The position numbers were made by a program, and so were the translations under genes. A DNA stretch of 64,000 nucleotides from Elmis aenea (Eukaryota > Arthropoda > Insecta > Coleoptera > Elmidae), in assembly GCA_947652605.1 (NCBI GenBank), contig OX393578.1, positions 1,488,001 through 1,552,000 on the forward strand, written 5' to 3'. Positions 1 through 10,556 of this stretch are shown piece by piece (the first letter of the stretch is position 1; the number at the start of each line of letters is the position of its first letter). Under the pieces are notes generated by a model. It did no database searches, had not been told where the DNA came from, and was given only the letters and a program-made list of their open reading frames with translations.

Positions 1-1484
1 AATTTGTTTACTAGCATGTAAATTAAAATATTAGTTGTTTTTTACTTGGGGTTAGTTAAAATTTCTTTTAAAGTTTCTTTGAGTGTTGATCTGGTTACAT
101 TGTTTAAATCGAGTTTTAACCCATATCCTTTATTGACTGCCCCTGCTACATTAGATTTTTGATCACCGAAAATTGGTATCCCAAGAACTGGAACTCCATG
201 ATAAATTGTCTCCATTAGACTAAGTAAACCTCCATGAGTTATAAAGACCTTTACGTTAGGATGTGCTAAAAATATAACAAGCCATTATATAGTCGAATCA
301 TGCAAATTACTTTAACTTGTGTATATTAGTCTAAAGAATTTATGAACCCACCTAAAATATCGTTTTGAGGTAACCATTTCCCTATCATAACGTTGTCTGG
401 TTTTCCTGGCAAATCCTCCTTTTCCCATTTCCACAACACCTTCAAAGGAATTTCGGAAAACGCTTTCAAAATCTCGTTTAATTGTTCTTCTGGTAAAGCA
501 GAACTTTTCATGTTAGATCCCAAGCTGAAGAAAATTACACCAATTTTTGCTTCGTCTATGAAACGTTTCAGATCCTGCAGGAATTGTTTAACTCAAAATA
601 ATTTATTCAAGATTGTGTTTACTTACTGGTGGCAATGGTTTAGGTTTTTGTATGTGCAATCCTCCTGTTTCTTTGATGATAGGCAAGGATGGTCTTGGTG
701 TTTGAAGGCTGTAGTGGGAGTTGGATAAGACCAGCGCAATTCTGTCTTTCAATTCAGTTATCGTTGGTGAATTGGGAAAGTTTTTTTGTAAATAATTATC
801 GTGGAATTTCATGTTTTGATCGGCAATATAGTTGCCAACTAAGTTTACGATAGTGTTTTCTAGTCTTTGAAAGAATGTCATGTCGTCAGTGAATGGTAGA
901 GCCGTACTTGGAACGTAAGAGTACGGAGCATGGTTGCCAGTTAGAAAATTCGAAAAAGAGGTGCCTGTGGAATCGGATAAAACTATCGGAGCGTCGTAAA
1001 TGTGGCCAAAAATCAGAAAAGAATCGTGGAGAAACGTGTCTATAACAATTAAATCGAAATTTTCCTTCGAATTCAACAACTGTTGCACGTTTGGGTGTTC
1101 GAGTGTTGCCGTGGTTAATTTTTGCGTCATCTCTAACAGAGTATAAATTGCACCCAAGACTGTGTCTTTTTCCATTTCTAGAAACATCTTTTCCCTACCT
1201 AAAAAAACTGTTTTAAATATCAAAAAAATTATTTGCGTAGCGCACTTACGTTCGTGCTCCAAAATAAATTCTCTTAGTTCAATATCTTTATAATTTGGTA
1301 TCGCCTTTTTTAATGGGAAAGGGCTTACCATGGTAACTTCGTGACCTTTTGCCACGAGCTTACGAAATAGGGTTTCCGCCAAAATATGATGGCTTTTACT
1401 GGGCACCGCGAATAATCCCAATATTTTGCTCGCCTCGCATTGGCAAAATAAAAGTAAAAATGGGTAAAACACGAGAGCCTTCAT
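1..1484 (-). CDS. UDP-glycosyltransferase UGT-1 (3' end outside window)
   Basis: A UDP-glycosyltransferase, expected to transfer a sugar from a UDP-sugar to small lipophilic acceptors in the ER lumen. Coding exons read on the minus strand: 1250-1484, 627-1198, 352-574 and 46-265. Introns 1199-1249, 575-626 and 266-351 are all GT-AG. A further intron opens at 45 and runs off the window, so the C-terminal membrane exon is missing. I start at 1484 because the next residues form a signal peptide (MKALVFYPFLLLF...); an in-frame ATG at 1526 would add 14 residues. His32, in the PSKSHHI motif, fits the catalytic histidine. Asp132 (in VIDTF) is the probable acid partner. The UGT signature spans about residues 351-379 (starts FITHGG, ends FGDQ). 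Its closest relative here is UGT-2: exons 2, 3 and 4 have identical lengths (572, 223 and 220 nt). Family assignment is very secure; the substrate is unknown. Confidence 0.93.
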
Positions 1485-1624
1485 TTTGGCCACGACCACT
1501 AACTTTAATGTACAAAAAGCATTCAATGCACCCGTTATCTTTTAAAATAAATTTCTCGATAAGTATTATCTGCAATTCATTTTTCACGGACTATTTTATC
1601 TACAGTTACATAAGTAGGTACTAC

Positions 1625-1632
1625 TATTTATA
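1625..1632 (-). promoter_or_regulatory. Candidate TATA box of UGT-1
   Basis: The minus strand reads TATAAATA here, about 140 nt upstream of the chosen UGT-1 start codon. That would put transcription start near 1595-1600 and give a 5' UTR of roughly 115 nt. This is a motif match only. Confidence 0.4.
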
Positions 1633-1753
1633 ATTTAAAGCTAGAACAGTACTTCAAACGTTCAAAAACTTATAAAGATAATGTAAATTATTCACAGTGA
1701 ATCGGTTATCAGTATAAAACATTTTATTGAATGAATAAAATCTTTACTTATTT

Positions 1754-1759
1754 TTTATT
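1754..1759 (-). terminator. Poly(A) signal of UGT-2
   Basis: AATAAA on the minus strand, about 60 nt after the UGT-2 stop codon and before the UGT-1 promoter region. Position and sequence fit a canonical cleavage/polyadenylation signal. Confidence 0.6.
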
Positions 1760-1817
1760 AAATACAGATAAACCTACAAAGAGTACGAAATGCAATTTTT
1801 AAAAATTAATAGCAGAT

Positions 1818-3640
1818 TTATAATTGTTTCTTTTTTTGTTGTTTTCGAATTGACTTCTTTTTTGTAACCTTGCACAACAACTTTATCAGCATTTTCATAA
1901 ATAGATATATAATGGTCAGCAGGATTAACAGGATTCCTGCAATAAAAGCAGTGACATCCACCAATAAAAGTTGATACCAGGGCATCTTGGAAGCTCTTGT
2001 CTGTAAATGGGGCGCACCTTTATGTTTTAATACATGTTCCACCCAAAAAACTGCGTTATCTAAAGGATGTACGGGTTGTTCCTTCAACAAGGACGACAAT
2101 TTTTTCGCTGTGGTCGTATACCTACGGAAAATCAATTTGTTTACTAGATTATAAATAAAAATATTACTAGTAGCGTACTTAGGGTTATTTAAAACTTCAT
2201 TTAAAGTTTCCTTTAGTGTTGATCTGGTTATATTGTTTAAATCGAGTTTCAGCCCAAACCCTTTATTAACTGCTCCAGCTATATTCGATTTTTGATCCCC
2301 AAAAAATGGTATACCAATAACTGGAACTCCATGGTAAACCGTCTCCAACTGACTAAGTAAACCTCCGTGGGTTATAAAGACCTTTACGTTAGGATGTGCT
2401 AAAAATATAACAAGCCATTATATAGTCGAATCATGCAAATTACTTTAACTTGTGTATATTAGTCTAAAGAATTTATGAACCCACCTAAAATATCGTTTTG
2501 AGGTAACCATTTCCCTATCATAACGTTGTCTGGTTTTCCCGGCAAATCCTCCTTTTCCCATTTCCACAACACCTTCAACGGAATTTCGGAAAACGCTTTC
2601 AAAATCTCTTTTACTTTCTCTGGTGGTAGCGCAGAACTTTTCATGTTAGATCCCAAGCTAAAGAAAATCACTCCTTGCTTAGCTTCGTCCAGAAATCGTT
2701 TTAAATCCTACACAAATGAATTACATTACATTACTGCAAAATTGAAATTTACATTAAGATTTACTTTTGGGAGCTCTTTTGGCTTTTGTATGTGCATACC
2801 TCCAACTTCTATTACGCTGGGAATTGATGGTCTCGGTGTCAATAGACTGCTGTGAGTGTTTGTTAAAACCAAAGCTATTTTATCTTTTAATTCTGATGTT
2901 GTTGGTGCACCAGGAAAATTTTCTTTGATGAATTGGTCGTGATATTTTAAGTTATCGTGGAAGGCAAAATCTCCCAGTAAGTGTGTTGCAGTGTTTTGTA
3001 CTCTTTGAAAGAAAGTCATTTCGTCAGTAAATGGAAGCATTGGATGGGGTACATAGGCATATGGTACGTGGTTACCAATGATGTATTCTACCAATGCCGT
3101 ACTTCCAGATGATTGCACAATTATTGGAGCGTTAAATATATGGCCAAAAACCATGAAAGCATCGTGTAAAAACCCATCCATGATAATCAGATCGTATTTT
3201 TCATTGGATTTCAACAGTTCCTTAACTTGGGCATTTTCAAAAGTCATAAACGTGTAATTTCTCGTCATTTCAAGCAAAAAGAATATACCGAGTATCGAGG
3301 GACTCTTTTCCAAGTCTAAAAACGCACTTTCCGTACCTAAAAAGGCAAATCATACAATCATCACGATCAAAAAGTATTATATTAGAATATACTTGCGTTT
3401 TTTCTGTTCAATCAATTCGGGAAGTGTGATGTCCTTATAATTCGGAATTGGTTTTACAAGGGGAAAAGTACTAACCATGGTGACCTGGTGTCCCCCCTCT
3501 GCAAGTTGCCGAAGAAGGGTTTCTCCCAAAATTTGATGGCTTTTGCTTGGCGTTGGGTATAATCCCAAAATTTTGCTAGCGTTACATTGAGAAATGATAA
3601 GTAAAAATAAAGCTAAACTTCTTACTTTCATTGCAGCCAT
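1818..3640 (-). CDS. UDP-glycosyltransferase UGT-2 (complete, five exons)
   Basis: A complete UGT of 520 residues, normal for the family. Exons on the minus strand: 3397-3640, 2765-3336, 2485-2707, 2179-2398 and 1818-2121; the phases agree at every junction. Intron 1 (3337-3396) starts with GC instead of GT (AAC|GCAAGT), at the same place as the GT intron of UGT-1. The start at 3640 gives MAAMKVRS...; an in-frame ATG at 3631 is an alternative. A signal peptide occupies about residues 1-21. His35 (in PSKSHQ) and Asp135 (in IIMDGF) are the candidate catalytic pair. The UGT signature is at about 354-382. A membrane span lies at about 474-494, followed by a lysine-rich tail ending KKQL, a KKXX-type ER retrieval signal. 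Intron 4 (2122-2178, 57 nt) has no stop codon and is a multiple of three. UGT-2 is a tandem duplicate of UGT-1 and shares a near-identical tract around intron 3. Substrate unknown. Confidence 0.95.
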
Positions 3641-3682
3641 AGTCTTGACTCAATAATGGTTTGAATTGCGGTTATCAATGGA

Positions 3683-3688
3683 TTTATA
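3683..3688 (-). promoter_or_regulatory. Candidate TATA box of UGT-2
   Basis: The minus strand reads GATATAAATC, with TATAAA at these positions, 43 nt or more upstream of the UGT-2 start codon. This implies a very short 5' UTR. Motif match only. Confidence 0.4.
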
Positions 3689-4112
3689 TCACTTTTGATT
3701 ATAATGTAATCGATACGGCATTGTTCAATTTATTTACTTTCTTTTTTTATCTTAACTGGGTGATTGTTTTAAATAGTAATGATAAACAAATAAAATTAAG
3801 TACTTATAATGCACTATAGTCTGTCTAGAATATCTTCAAGTTAGCTTGGGAAGTTTGCTAATTTAACCAATTCTTTAAATCATACAACAACAAAGTTGCC
3901 ATTAGATATTTGGCACCCTGTATTTTTAATTTAAATAAAATTGTACCTAAGATTTCCTTAAAGAATAAATAATTGTTCCTTAAAAATATTTATAAAACTC
4001 TGTTTTACTCAACAAATTTATACAAATATTAAATAATTCTTTACTCAATTTATGTAGGGATTGTAGCTTGCACTTATTGTCCAAAACCAAGTAAATTTCA
4101 TTAAAAAAAAAC
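3689..4112. other. UGT-2/UGT-3 intergenic spacer
   Basis: AT-rich spacer between the UGT-2 promoter region and the UGT-3 poly(A) signal. I see no open frame with family similarity and no clear repeat. Confidence 0.5.
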
Positions 4113-4118
4113 TTTATT
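4113..4118 (-). terminator. Poly(A) signal of UGT-3
   Basis: AATAAA on the minus strand about 100 nt after the UGT-3 stop codon, followed by a run of T on the same strand. Confidence 0.55.
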
Positions 4119-4219
4119 TACAATATTTACATATTCCTATGTATTACTATTAAATTAGATGTTGCACTGTATTAATACTGCATCAAATTATATTTATCAT
4201 AATCAAAAAGTCCTAATCC

Positions 4220-7163
4220 TTAGTTAATTTTGGTTTTTTTCGTAAACATTTTGTATTTGAGTAGCCGAGTTAAGGTCCTTAATATCCAAATTGCTGTTAA
4301 TATAACTATGGAAATAATTGCAATAAAAAATGCTAGAACATCTAGCAACAGGTACTGATACCAAGATAGTTTACGGGCACTAGTTTTCAAGTGTGGGGCC
4401 CCTTTGTGTCTTAATACGTGCTCAACCCAAAATATGGCTGCGTCTATGGGTTTTAAAGGCTGGTCCCTTAAAATGGCAGAACGTAGGCGAATATTTTCTT
4501 TGTACCTAAAAAAATTGCAATAGAAAAAGCTATTGTTGTGTTATCACTTAAGTACTTTTTTTCGTGTAGAACTTCGTTAATGGCTGTAGAAAATATTTCT
4601 TCATTCAATTCTTTAGGTTTGATCATTAATCCGTAGCCTTTGTTAGATGCATCGATCATATTTGTTTCTTGATCTCCAAAAAATGGCAAACCTATTATGG
4701 GAACTCCATGGTAAATTGCTTCCAGAATACTTAGCAATCCTCCGTGGGTTATTAAAGCTTTAACGTTGGGATGCGCTAAAAAGAAACGTTAAGTTTAGGG
4801 TCTTAAATATTTCTGTTATTTTTACCTAGAATGTCCCGTTGTGGAAACCATTTGCCTGTCTTAACATTACTTGGTAGGTTTGTGAATTTTTCGTGCTCAA
4901 ATTTCCACAACACGTTGACGTTAAGTTTTCCTAACACTTGAACAATCGCCTCCAGTTTTTCTTCGGATATATCTGATGCCCTAACGTTCGAACCCAGACT
5001 GAAGAAGATGACGCCGTTCTTCGATTCGTCTAAATATTTCTTGAGGTCTGAGGTGATTTCTTTAGTTTCCTGAACGTGAAACCCACCAATTTGTATCATA
5101 TTTGGCACGTAAGGCCTAGGACTTTCCGTACTATAATGCGAGTTTAACAATACTAGAGCGACATTGTCATGGAGCTCTTGCAATGGTGGTGCTTCGGGGA
5201 AGTATTTTTTCGCTAGAGCCTCTTGTTTAGGAAACAAATAGAGATTGTTCAGCAATTCAAATTGTACGACAACGATTGTGTTGAAGAGTCTTTGCCAGAA
5301 AGACATTTCGTCGGGGAAAGATGTGAATATATCTGGCACGTAGGAATAGGTAGCAGGATTATTTGTCAGTCCGTTGATGAGACAGGATGATCCGATGGTG
5401 CTTAGAACTATTATCGGGGCTTTGAAGTGATGTCCCAAAACAAAAAAGGATGGGTTCATTGTCCATTCCATGATTATAAGGTCGAAAGTTTGGTTGGAGT
5501 TTAGTAGTTGTTTGACTTGCTGATTTTGAAAAAAAAAATCGGTCAACTGTTCGATGTTGGTTAACATCGAAGACAGTTTGAAAATCACAGATTTATTTTC
5601 GGCTTCTAGCACCTTGTTCATTATTTGTTCTGAAAATTATTAACTCATTAAAATTTTAACATTGAATTTGTCTTTATACGACGTGATGATGCACCCAAAG
5701 TTATTAACACATTAAATTTGCAGTGAAGTAAATGATAATTGGAACGGAATTTTAATATCCCTTAAATTGTTTATCATCGATTTTTGGCTTAAGTATAAGC
5801 GAAATCCATAATGTAATATTTTAAAAGATTTAAATTTCGGTTTTAATAATATGCCTCCTTTAAAGATGTAATTTCGTAGCAATGGAATCATACATAAGTT
5901 TTTTACAGCATAAAAATTTCAAATTATTTGCTTTGATGTATGTAGATTAATTAGGTTTAAAGTAAATTGACTTTTTTTATTTTTGTGTCAAGTAAAATGT
6001 AAAGTGATTCTAGTAGATACTTGAAATTAAACGGCTTTGGTTCTTTTAATCTAATAATAATCATAATAGCAAACTGCATAATTTCAGATTTCTTTTAAAA
6101 ATTTTCGAGTACCCTCCTGTCTCTTTTCTTTTAACTTTTAAATTTTTCGAGTACCCTCCTGCCTTTTGTTTACTCGTCCTTGTAAGGAATTCAAGCGCCA
6201 TGCGCACTGCTCCTGTTGGTGGTGGTAGTAGTTAACTTTTTTGTCATTGGCGTCGCTACTAAGCTAAAGTTAAGGATACATGGACCGTATTCAGGGCCAA
6301 ATCTATTTAAAATGCAGCTTTAGAATGAAAATTTGCCAGTTATTTTAATAACTAATTGTAGTGCAATAAATGTGGGTATGAAGTTTTACATCCAGTTGCA
6401 TTAGTTTATAATTTTTAAGGTAAAACGCATGATAATACATCCTTAATGAAATTTTTCTGGTACCCTCCTGTCTTTTCTTTAATTGACCTTGTATCAGCAG
6501 TGTGGTAGTCTACAGTCATGCGCACTTTAGTTGAACGTGGTTGTAGTTAAAATGTTTTACGATTGGCGTCGTTGCTTGGTTTAAGATAATGAAACACTGC
6601 CCGTACTGTGGCGCCAATGCGCTCACATTGTGAAATACAAGTTCGACATTCGAGCGTAAGGTGGAATTAAATGCCTTAAATGTGGGCTACGAACAAATAT
6701 ACGAATATGCGAACGAAGCTTAGTCAAAAATTGCGCTTAATAAAAATTGAATTGATTATTACAAGTCAATATGTAAGCAAAATGATGTTGAATATTTCTT
6801 AATTAATGTATAAACATTATGTGCATGAAGTTCTTAGCCAATTGCTTCAATTACAAAATTGTTCGTGTTTTTCATTAAAAAAATCTTTGTAATTTTACTT
6901 GGACATTTTTAATCAGACTTACCATCTTTATAATTTAATATTTCGCTGAAATCAACGTCCACGTAATTTTTTGGCGGGTTTTTCAATGGATACGGACTAA
7001 TCATTGTAACTTCGTGTCCCTTTTTTGCTAGAGGTAGCAATATACTTGTCCCTAATATGTGGTGACTCTTGCTCGGCATTTGAAAAATCCCAAGAATCTT
7101 TGCGGCGCCACTGACACCGAAAAAACTAAGCAAAAACACAAGAGCGAGGTATGCGCTCCGCAT
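4220..7163 (-). CDS. UDP-glycosyltransferase UGT-3 (complete, four exons)
   Basis: A complete UGT of 516 residues. Exons on the minus strand: 6923-7163, 4826-5629, 4556-4775 and 4220-4505, with consistent phases. Intron 1 is long (5630-6922, 1293 nt) and repeat-bearing. Introns 2 and 3 are 50 nt each. The single 804-nt second exon corresponds to exons 2 plus 3 of UGT-1/UGT-2. The protein starts MRSAYLALVFLLSFF, a signal peptide. His34 in PSKSHH fits the catalytic histidine. At the acid position the protein has Glu135 (in IIMEW), and the nearby conserved Asp is Pro140. The UGT signature is at about 356-384. A membrane span at about 475-497 is followed by a basic tail ending KTKIN, a KXKXX-type ER signal. 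UGT-4 is its closest neighbour by architecture and sequence. Joining exon 1 to exon 2 over 1.3 kb is inferred from phase (GAT G|AA) and homology to UGT-4. Confidence 0.92.
6098..6600 (+). repeat. Two diverged copies of a repeat inside UGT-3 intron 1
   Basis: Copies at about 6140-6270 and 6455-6600 share, in order, GTACCCTCCTG, a CTTGTA stretch, CATGCGCACT, GTGGT-GTAGTTAA and ATTGGCGTCG. A shorter extra copy of the first motif lies at about 6105-6120. This explains part of the unusual length of the intron. No coding capacity. Confidence 0.65.
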
Positions 7164-7232
7164 ATTTTTTTTTGTGATTCTATCTTGACAAACCGCACTA
7201 AAGTTGTGAAATCGGAGTTAACGTATCATTGT

Positions 7233-7238
7233 TTATAA
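7233..7238 (-). promoter_or_regulatory. Candidate TATA box of UGT-3
   Basis: The minus strand reads GATTATAAAC, 70 nt upstream of the UGT-3 ATG, implying a start near 7205. Motif match only. Confidence 0.4.
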
Positions 7239-8179
7239 TCCATTTGATTACGTTGACCTTCCTTTATGGAAGGATGCTGTCATCGTGACTATAATATTAA
7301 ATATTAGTGTATATACTACAGATTAGATAGGCAAGTCATTCTACGCAAAACAATAAATATATCATAGTGTTGTAGTATTAACGGTTTTGGATAAAATTTT
7401 TATTAATGGCTTTGAACAACAATTATGTTAAGAAAGTTTTTTGGTGATCATTTTTATATAATCTTTGATATCCACACATTATTTTTAAAAACAGAAACTG
7501 GACGATCTGAGAGTAGATAAATCTTATTTAGTGTTTATATAATGTCTGTGAATTTTCAGGTCAGTTACTTTAGTTTAAGAATTTCTAAGTCCCTTGAACA
7601 AGTTTAAACACACCGAACATTCAAACACTACTATAGTCCTTTTACTTTTGCCATTTATCATACAATTTTTTAAATCATAATTGAAAGCATCTGAGAGTGC
7701 ATAATTTATTTAGAATGCATATAACATGGGTATGAAGTTTTAACTCAATTGTATTACTTTAAGAAACTCTATTTTTTTCCTAAGCTCTTAGTACTTTTCC
7801 CATTTTTCGTTAAAATGATCCAAGGATCCCTCATAATAGTAACTATAAAGAATAAGTTTAATTATTAAAATTGTGCAGTTTTTCTTGAAACAAATCCAGA
7901 TATCTATGAAAATGTGTATAATTTTGTGTTTAAGCTATTATCACAGATGTCTCATTTTGCTGTAGAATTAACTTATAATTTTTTGGATGCTTATTTAAAT
8001 AAATTTGGCTTTGCTGCAGTTAAGCGTAAATTATATTAATTATCCGTTTGGTCCTGTTTTAATCAAAAATTTTGTACCGAATGATTTGCTTTAATAAACA
8101 ACAAAGCCCAATATCCAAATAAGGTTTTTTTTGAGTAAAGTAAATGATATAGAATGCAATTAAATAAATAACAAGTTGC
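7239..8179. other. UGT-3/UGT-4 intergenic spacer
   Basis: AT-rich spacer of about 0.9 kb. Short stretches near 7540 and 7725 (for example GGGTATGAAGTTTTAA) resemble the leading part of the repeat described at 15440-16240. No gene seen. Confidence 0.5.
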
Positions 8180-8185
8180 TTTATT
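8180..8185 (-). terminator. Poly(A) signal of UGT-4
   Basis: AATAAA on the minus strand about 38 nt beyond the UGT-4 stop codon. Confidence 0.6.
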
Positions 8186-8222
8186 TAAACAATCTATTTT
8201 TTTTCTTAGAAGTGGTGTAAAA

Positions 8223-9971
8223 TTAATTGGTTTTCGTTTTCTTAGTAACCCTTTTAATCAGAAGCTTGTAAATCTTTTTGGTCGTGAAATAACTTGCCAG
8301 TGTGAGCACTAATAAAATCATCACAACGAAACCAATAACGTCCAGCAAATAATATTGGTAGAGGGCCAATTTATGTGCATTTGTTCGCAGATGTGGGGCT
8401 CCCTTGTGCCTTATGACGTACTCTGTCCAAAATATTGCGTTGTCTAACGGTTTTAGAGGTTGATCTTTCAATATCAACGATCGTTTTGTGATTTTTTCCT
8501 TGTACCTAATCAAGTTAACTTTATAACAAGTCCTGTACAAAATAATGTGAGTTACTCACTTTGGATTGTTTAATATCTCATTAATAGCTTCGTAAAAGTT
8601 TCTTTCGGTTAAGGTTTTGTAGTCCACAGCCACGGCTATGCCTTTTTCAACGCTGTCCGCAACATTGCTTTGTTGATCAGCGAAAAGAGGCATTCCAACA
8701 AATGGTACTGCGTGGTAAATGGCTTCGGTGCTGCTAAGAAGCCCTCCATGGGTTATAAAAGCCTTGATGTTAGGATGGGCTGTAATTAAACGTTCGTGAT
8801 TTTTTTGCGTCATGGTTCAGACCCAATCTTACCTAAAATGTCTCTTTGAGGAAACCACTTTCCTATCTTCACGTTTGCGGGCAAATTGGGCAAGTTTTCC
8901 ATGTCGCATTTCCACAAAATTCGCTCATCAAGTTTGCCCAATGCTTTGATCATAGCCTGCACCGTTTCTTCTTGCAAATTGGATATTTTTACGTTAGTTC
9001 CAAGACTGAAAAATACAACCCCTTCAGTCGCTTTGTCTAGGTACGCTTTCAATTCTCCTGAAAGTTCTTTGGGTTCTTCTACGTGAAAACCACCGATCTG
9101 GATCATGTTGGGCACGTATGGTCTTGAACTTTCGATGCTGTAATGCGAGTTCAACAGCACGAGCGAAACGTTATCCAGAAGCTGCCGGATGGGTGGTGCT
9201 TCCGGGAAATACTGTCTTAGCAACTCTTCTTGGCTGGGGTTGGTTAAAAAATAATCCATTAAGTGGTACATGCTCCCCATGATCGCGTTGTTTATTCTTT
9301 GAAAAAATGCCATTTCGTCCTGGTATCCTAGAAATAAATCCGGGACGTACGCGTATGGTGAAGGATTGTAAGTGATTTTATTGGTGATGTACGAAGAACC
9401 GATTGTACTGAAGACAATGGACGACGCGTTTAACGCGTGGGGTATGCCCAGAAATGCGTCGTTCATGCCCCATGCCATTATTACTAAATCGTACTTGGTT
9501 TTTCCCGACAAAATTTTCTTGCAGGCCGTGCTCTTTAAGAATCTTGCCGTTAAATCTGTGGTAATTTTTGTCATCAGTGATATGCGAGCTATTGCGGTTA
9601 AATTTGGTGATGTTATCAATTTATCCATTTGCTTTTCTGTTACAAATCATTAATATTAATATTCTGGCGTTTGGCGTTGTAAATTTATTTTTGAATTAGT
9701 ATTGTTATTTGGCTAAACATATTTTTTACGTACCCTCTTTATAATCCGTCATTTCGGACACCAAAATGTCGGTATAATTTTCTGGAGGTGTTTTAAAAGG
9801 GTAAGGACTAACCATCGTGACATGATGCCCCCTTTTAGCTAATTCCCTTAACAGGGTGCTGCCCAGAATGTGGTGGCTAGGGCTGGGAAAATGAAAGATA
9901 CCCAAAATATTAGCGCCAAAGACATTATGTATTAAGCAACAGAGACATGCCAACCATGTCACAAACAACAT
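8223..9971 (-). CDS. UDP-glycosyltransferase UGT-4 (complete, four exons)
   Basis: A complete UGT of 514 residues. Exons on the minus strand: 9734-9971, 8833-9636, 8560-8779 and 8223-8505; introns of 97, 53 and 54 nt are all GT-AG and phases agree. The start [12 protein letters not shown] gives a signal peptide that ends near Gly19. His33 in PSPSHH fits the catalytic histidine. At the aligned acid position the protein has Ala134 (in VIMAWG) instead of Asp or Glu, although the next conserved Asp (Asp139 in NDAF) is kept. The UGT signature is at about 355-383, with AVPFVGMP and FADQ in place of the GVP and FGDQ of its neighbours. A membrane span at about 474-494 and the tail KTKTN (KXKXX) indicate an ER type I protein. 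UGT-3 is its sister gene with the same exon plan. It is the rightmost member of the cluster. Substrate unknown. Confidence 0.95.
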
Positions 9972-10419
9972 TTTGTAAATACTGGTATAATACAGATAAC
10001 AACGTTATACTCGTACATTTTTATCTTTGAATGAGAGATGTGTCGGCTAAGAGTAAACATATATTATTCCAAATCATGTGTTGGTTTATCAGTATAATTT
10101 TATTAGTATGAAGTGCACTTATAAGTCTATCAGAGATTTACAAGTGATTGAAATGTGTTACCGTTTAGTTACATAGACATTTTTCTTATCAATAATAGGC
10201 CACTATAATTAGTTATTACAAATTAGACAACCAATCGTTAATTTTTTTAACAGTGGCGATTGGAGTACACTTGCAAAAGTATTTTTGTATAATTTGTTGT
10301 GGTCATACTTGCAGTTTGATTAATTATTGTTTTGATACACGCAAAACTAAGACGTCATTCTGAACGTAAAATAATAAGTTTAATTAATGATCACTTATTG
10401 TTTTAAAAGAATATTTTTC

Positions 10420-10556
10420 TCACTTCTCGTGGTCAGTGGCAATCTTGTGTTTTTATTTAACTAAGAATTTTATCATTATTATTAATGAACGCGTTTGATA
10501 TTGACCAAATGATAAAAAACTTGAAGCTGGTTGAGCATTTCTACAAGAGATTCTTT
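10420..10556. repeat. Degenerate copy of a foldback MITE family
   Basis: The right end reads TTGAGCATTTCTACAAGAGA followed by TTCTTTAT. This matches the arms of the foldback elements at 26553-26690 and 37732-37951. The left half contains GTGGCAATCTT, also seen at about 29515-29530. Confidence 0.45.

Noticed and set aside
2459..2671. Alternative UGT-2 end by reading through the donor at 2484
   Set aside because: The frame stops soon after a strong GTGGGT donor, and the downstream exon with the UGT signature continues in phase, so this is intron read-through.
8556..8813. Apparent separate 85-residue UGT protein starting MTQKNHERL
   Set aside because: Its first 11 residues are translated intron. 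The rest is exon 3 of UGT-4, joined in frame to the 804-nt exon.
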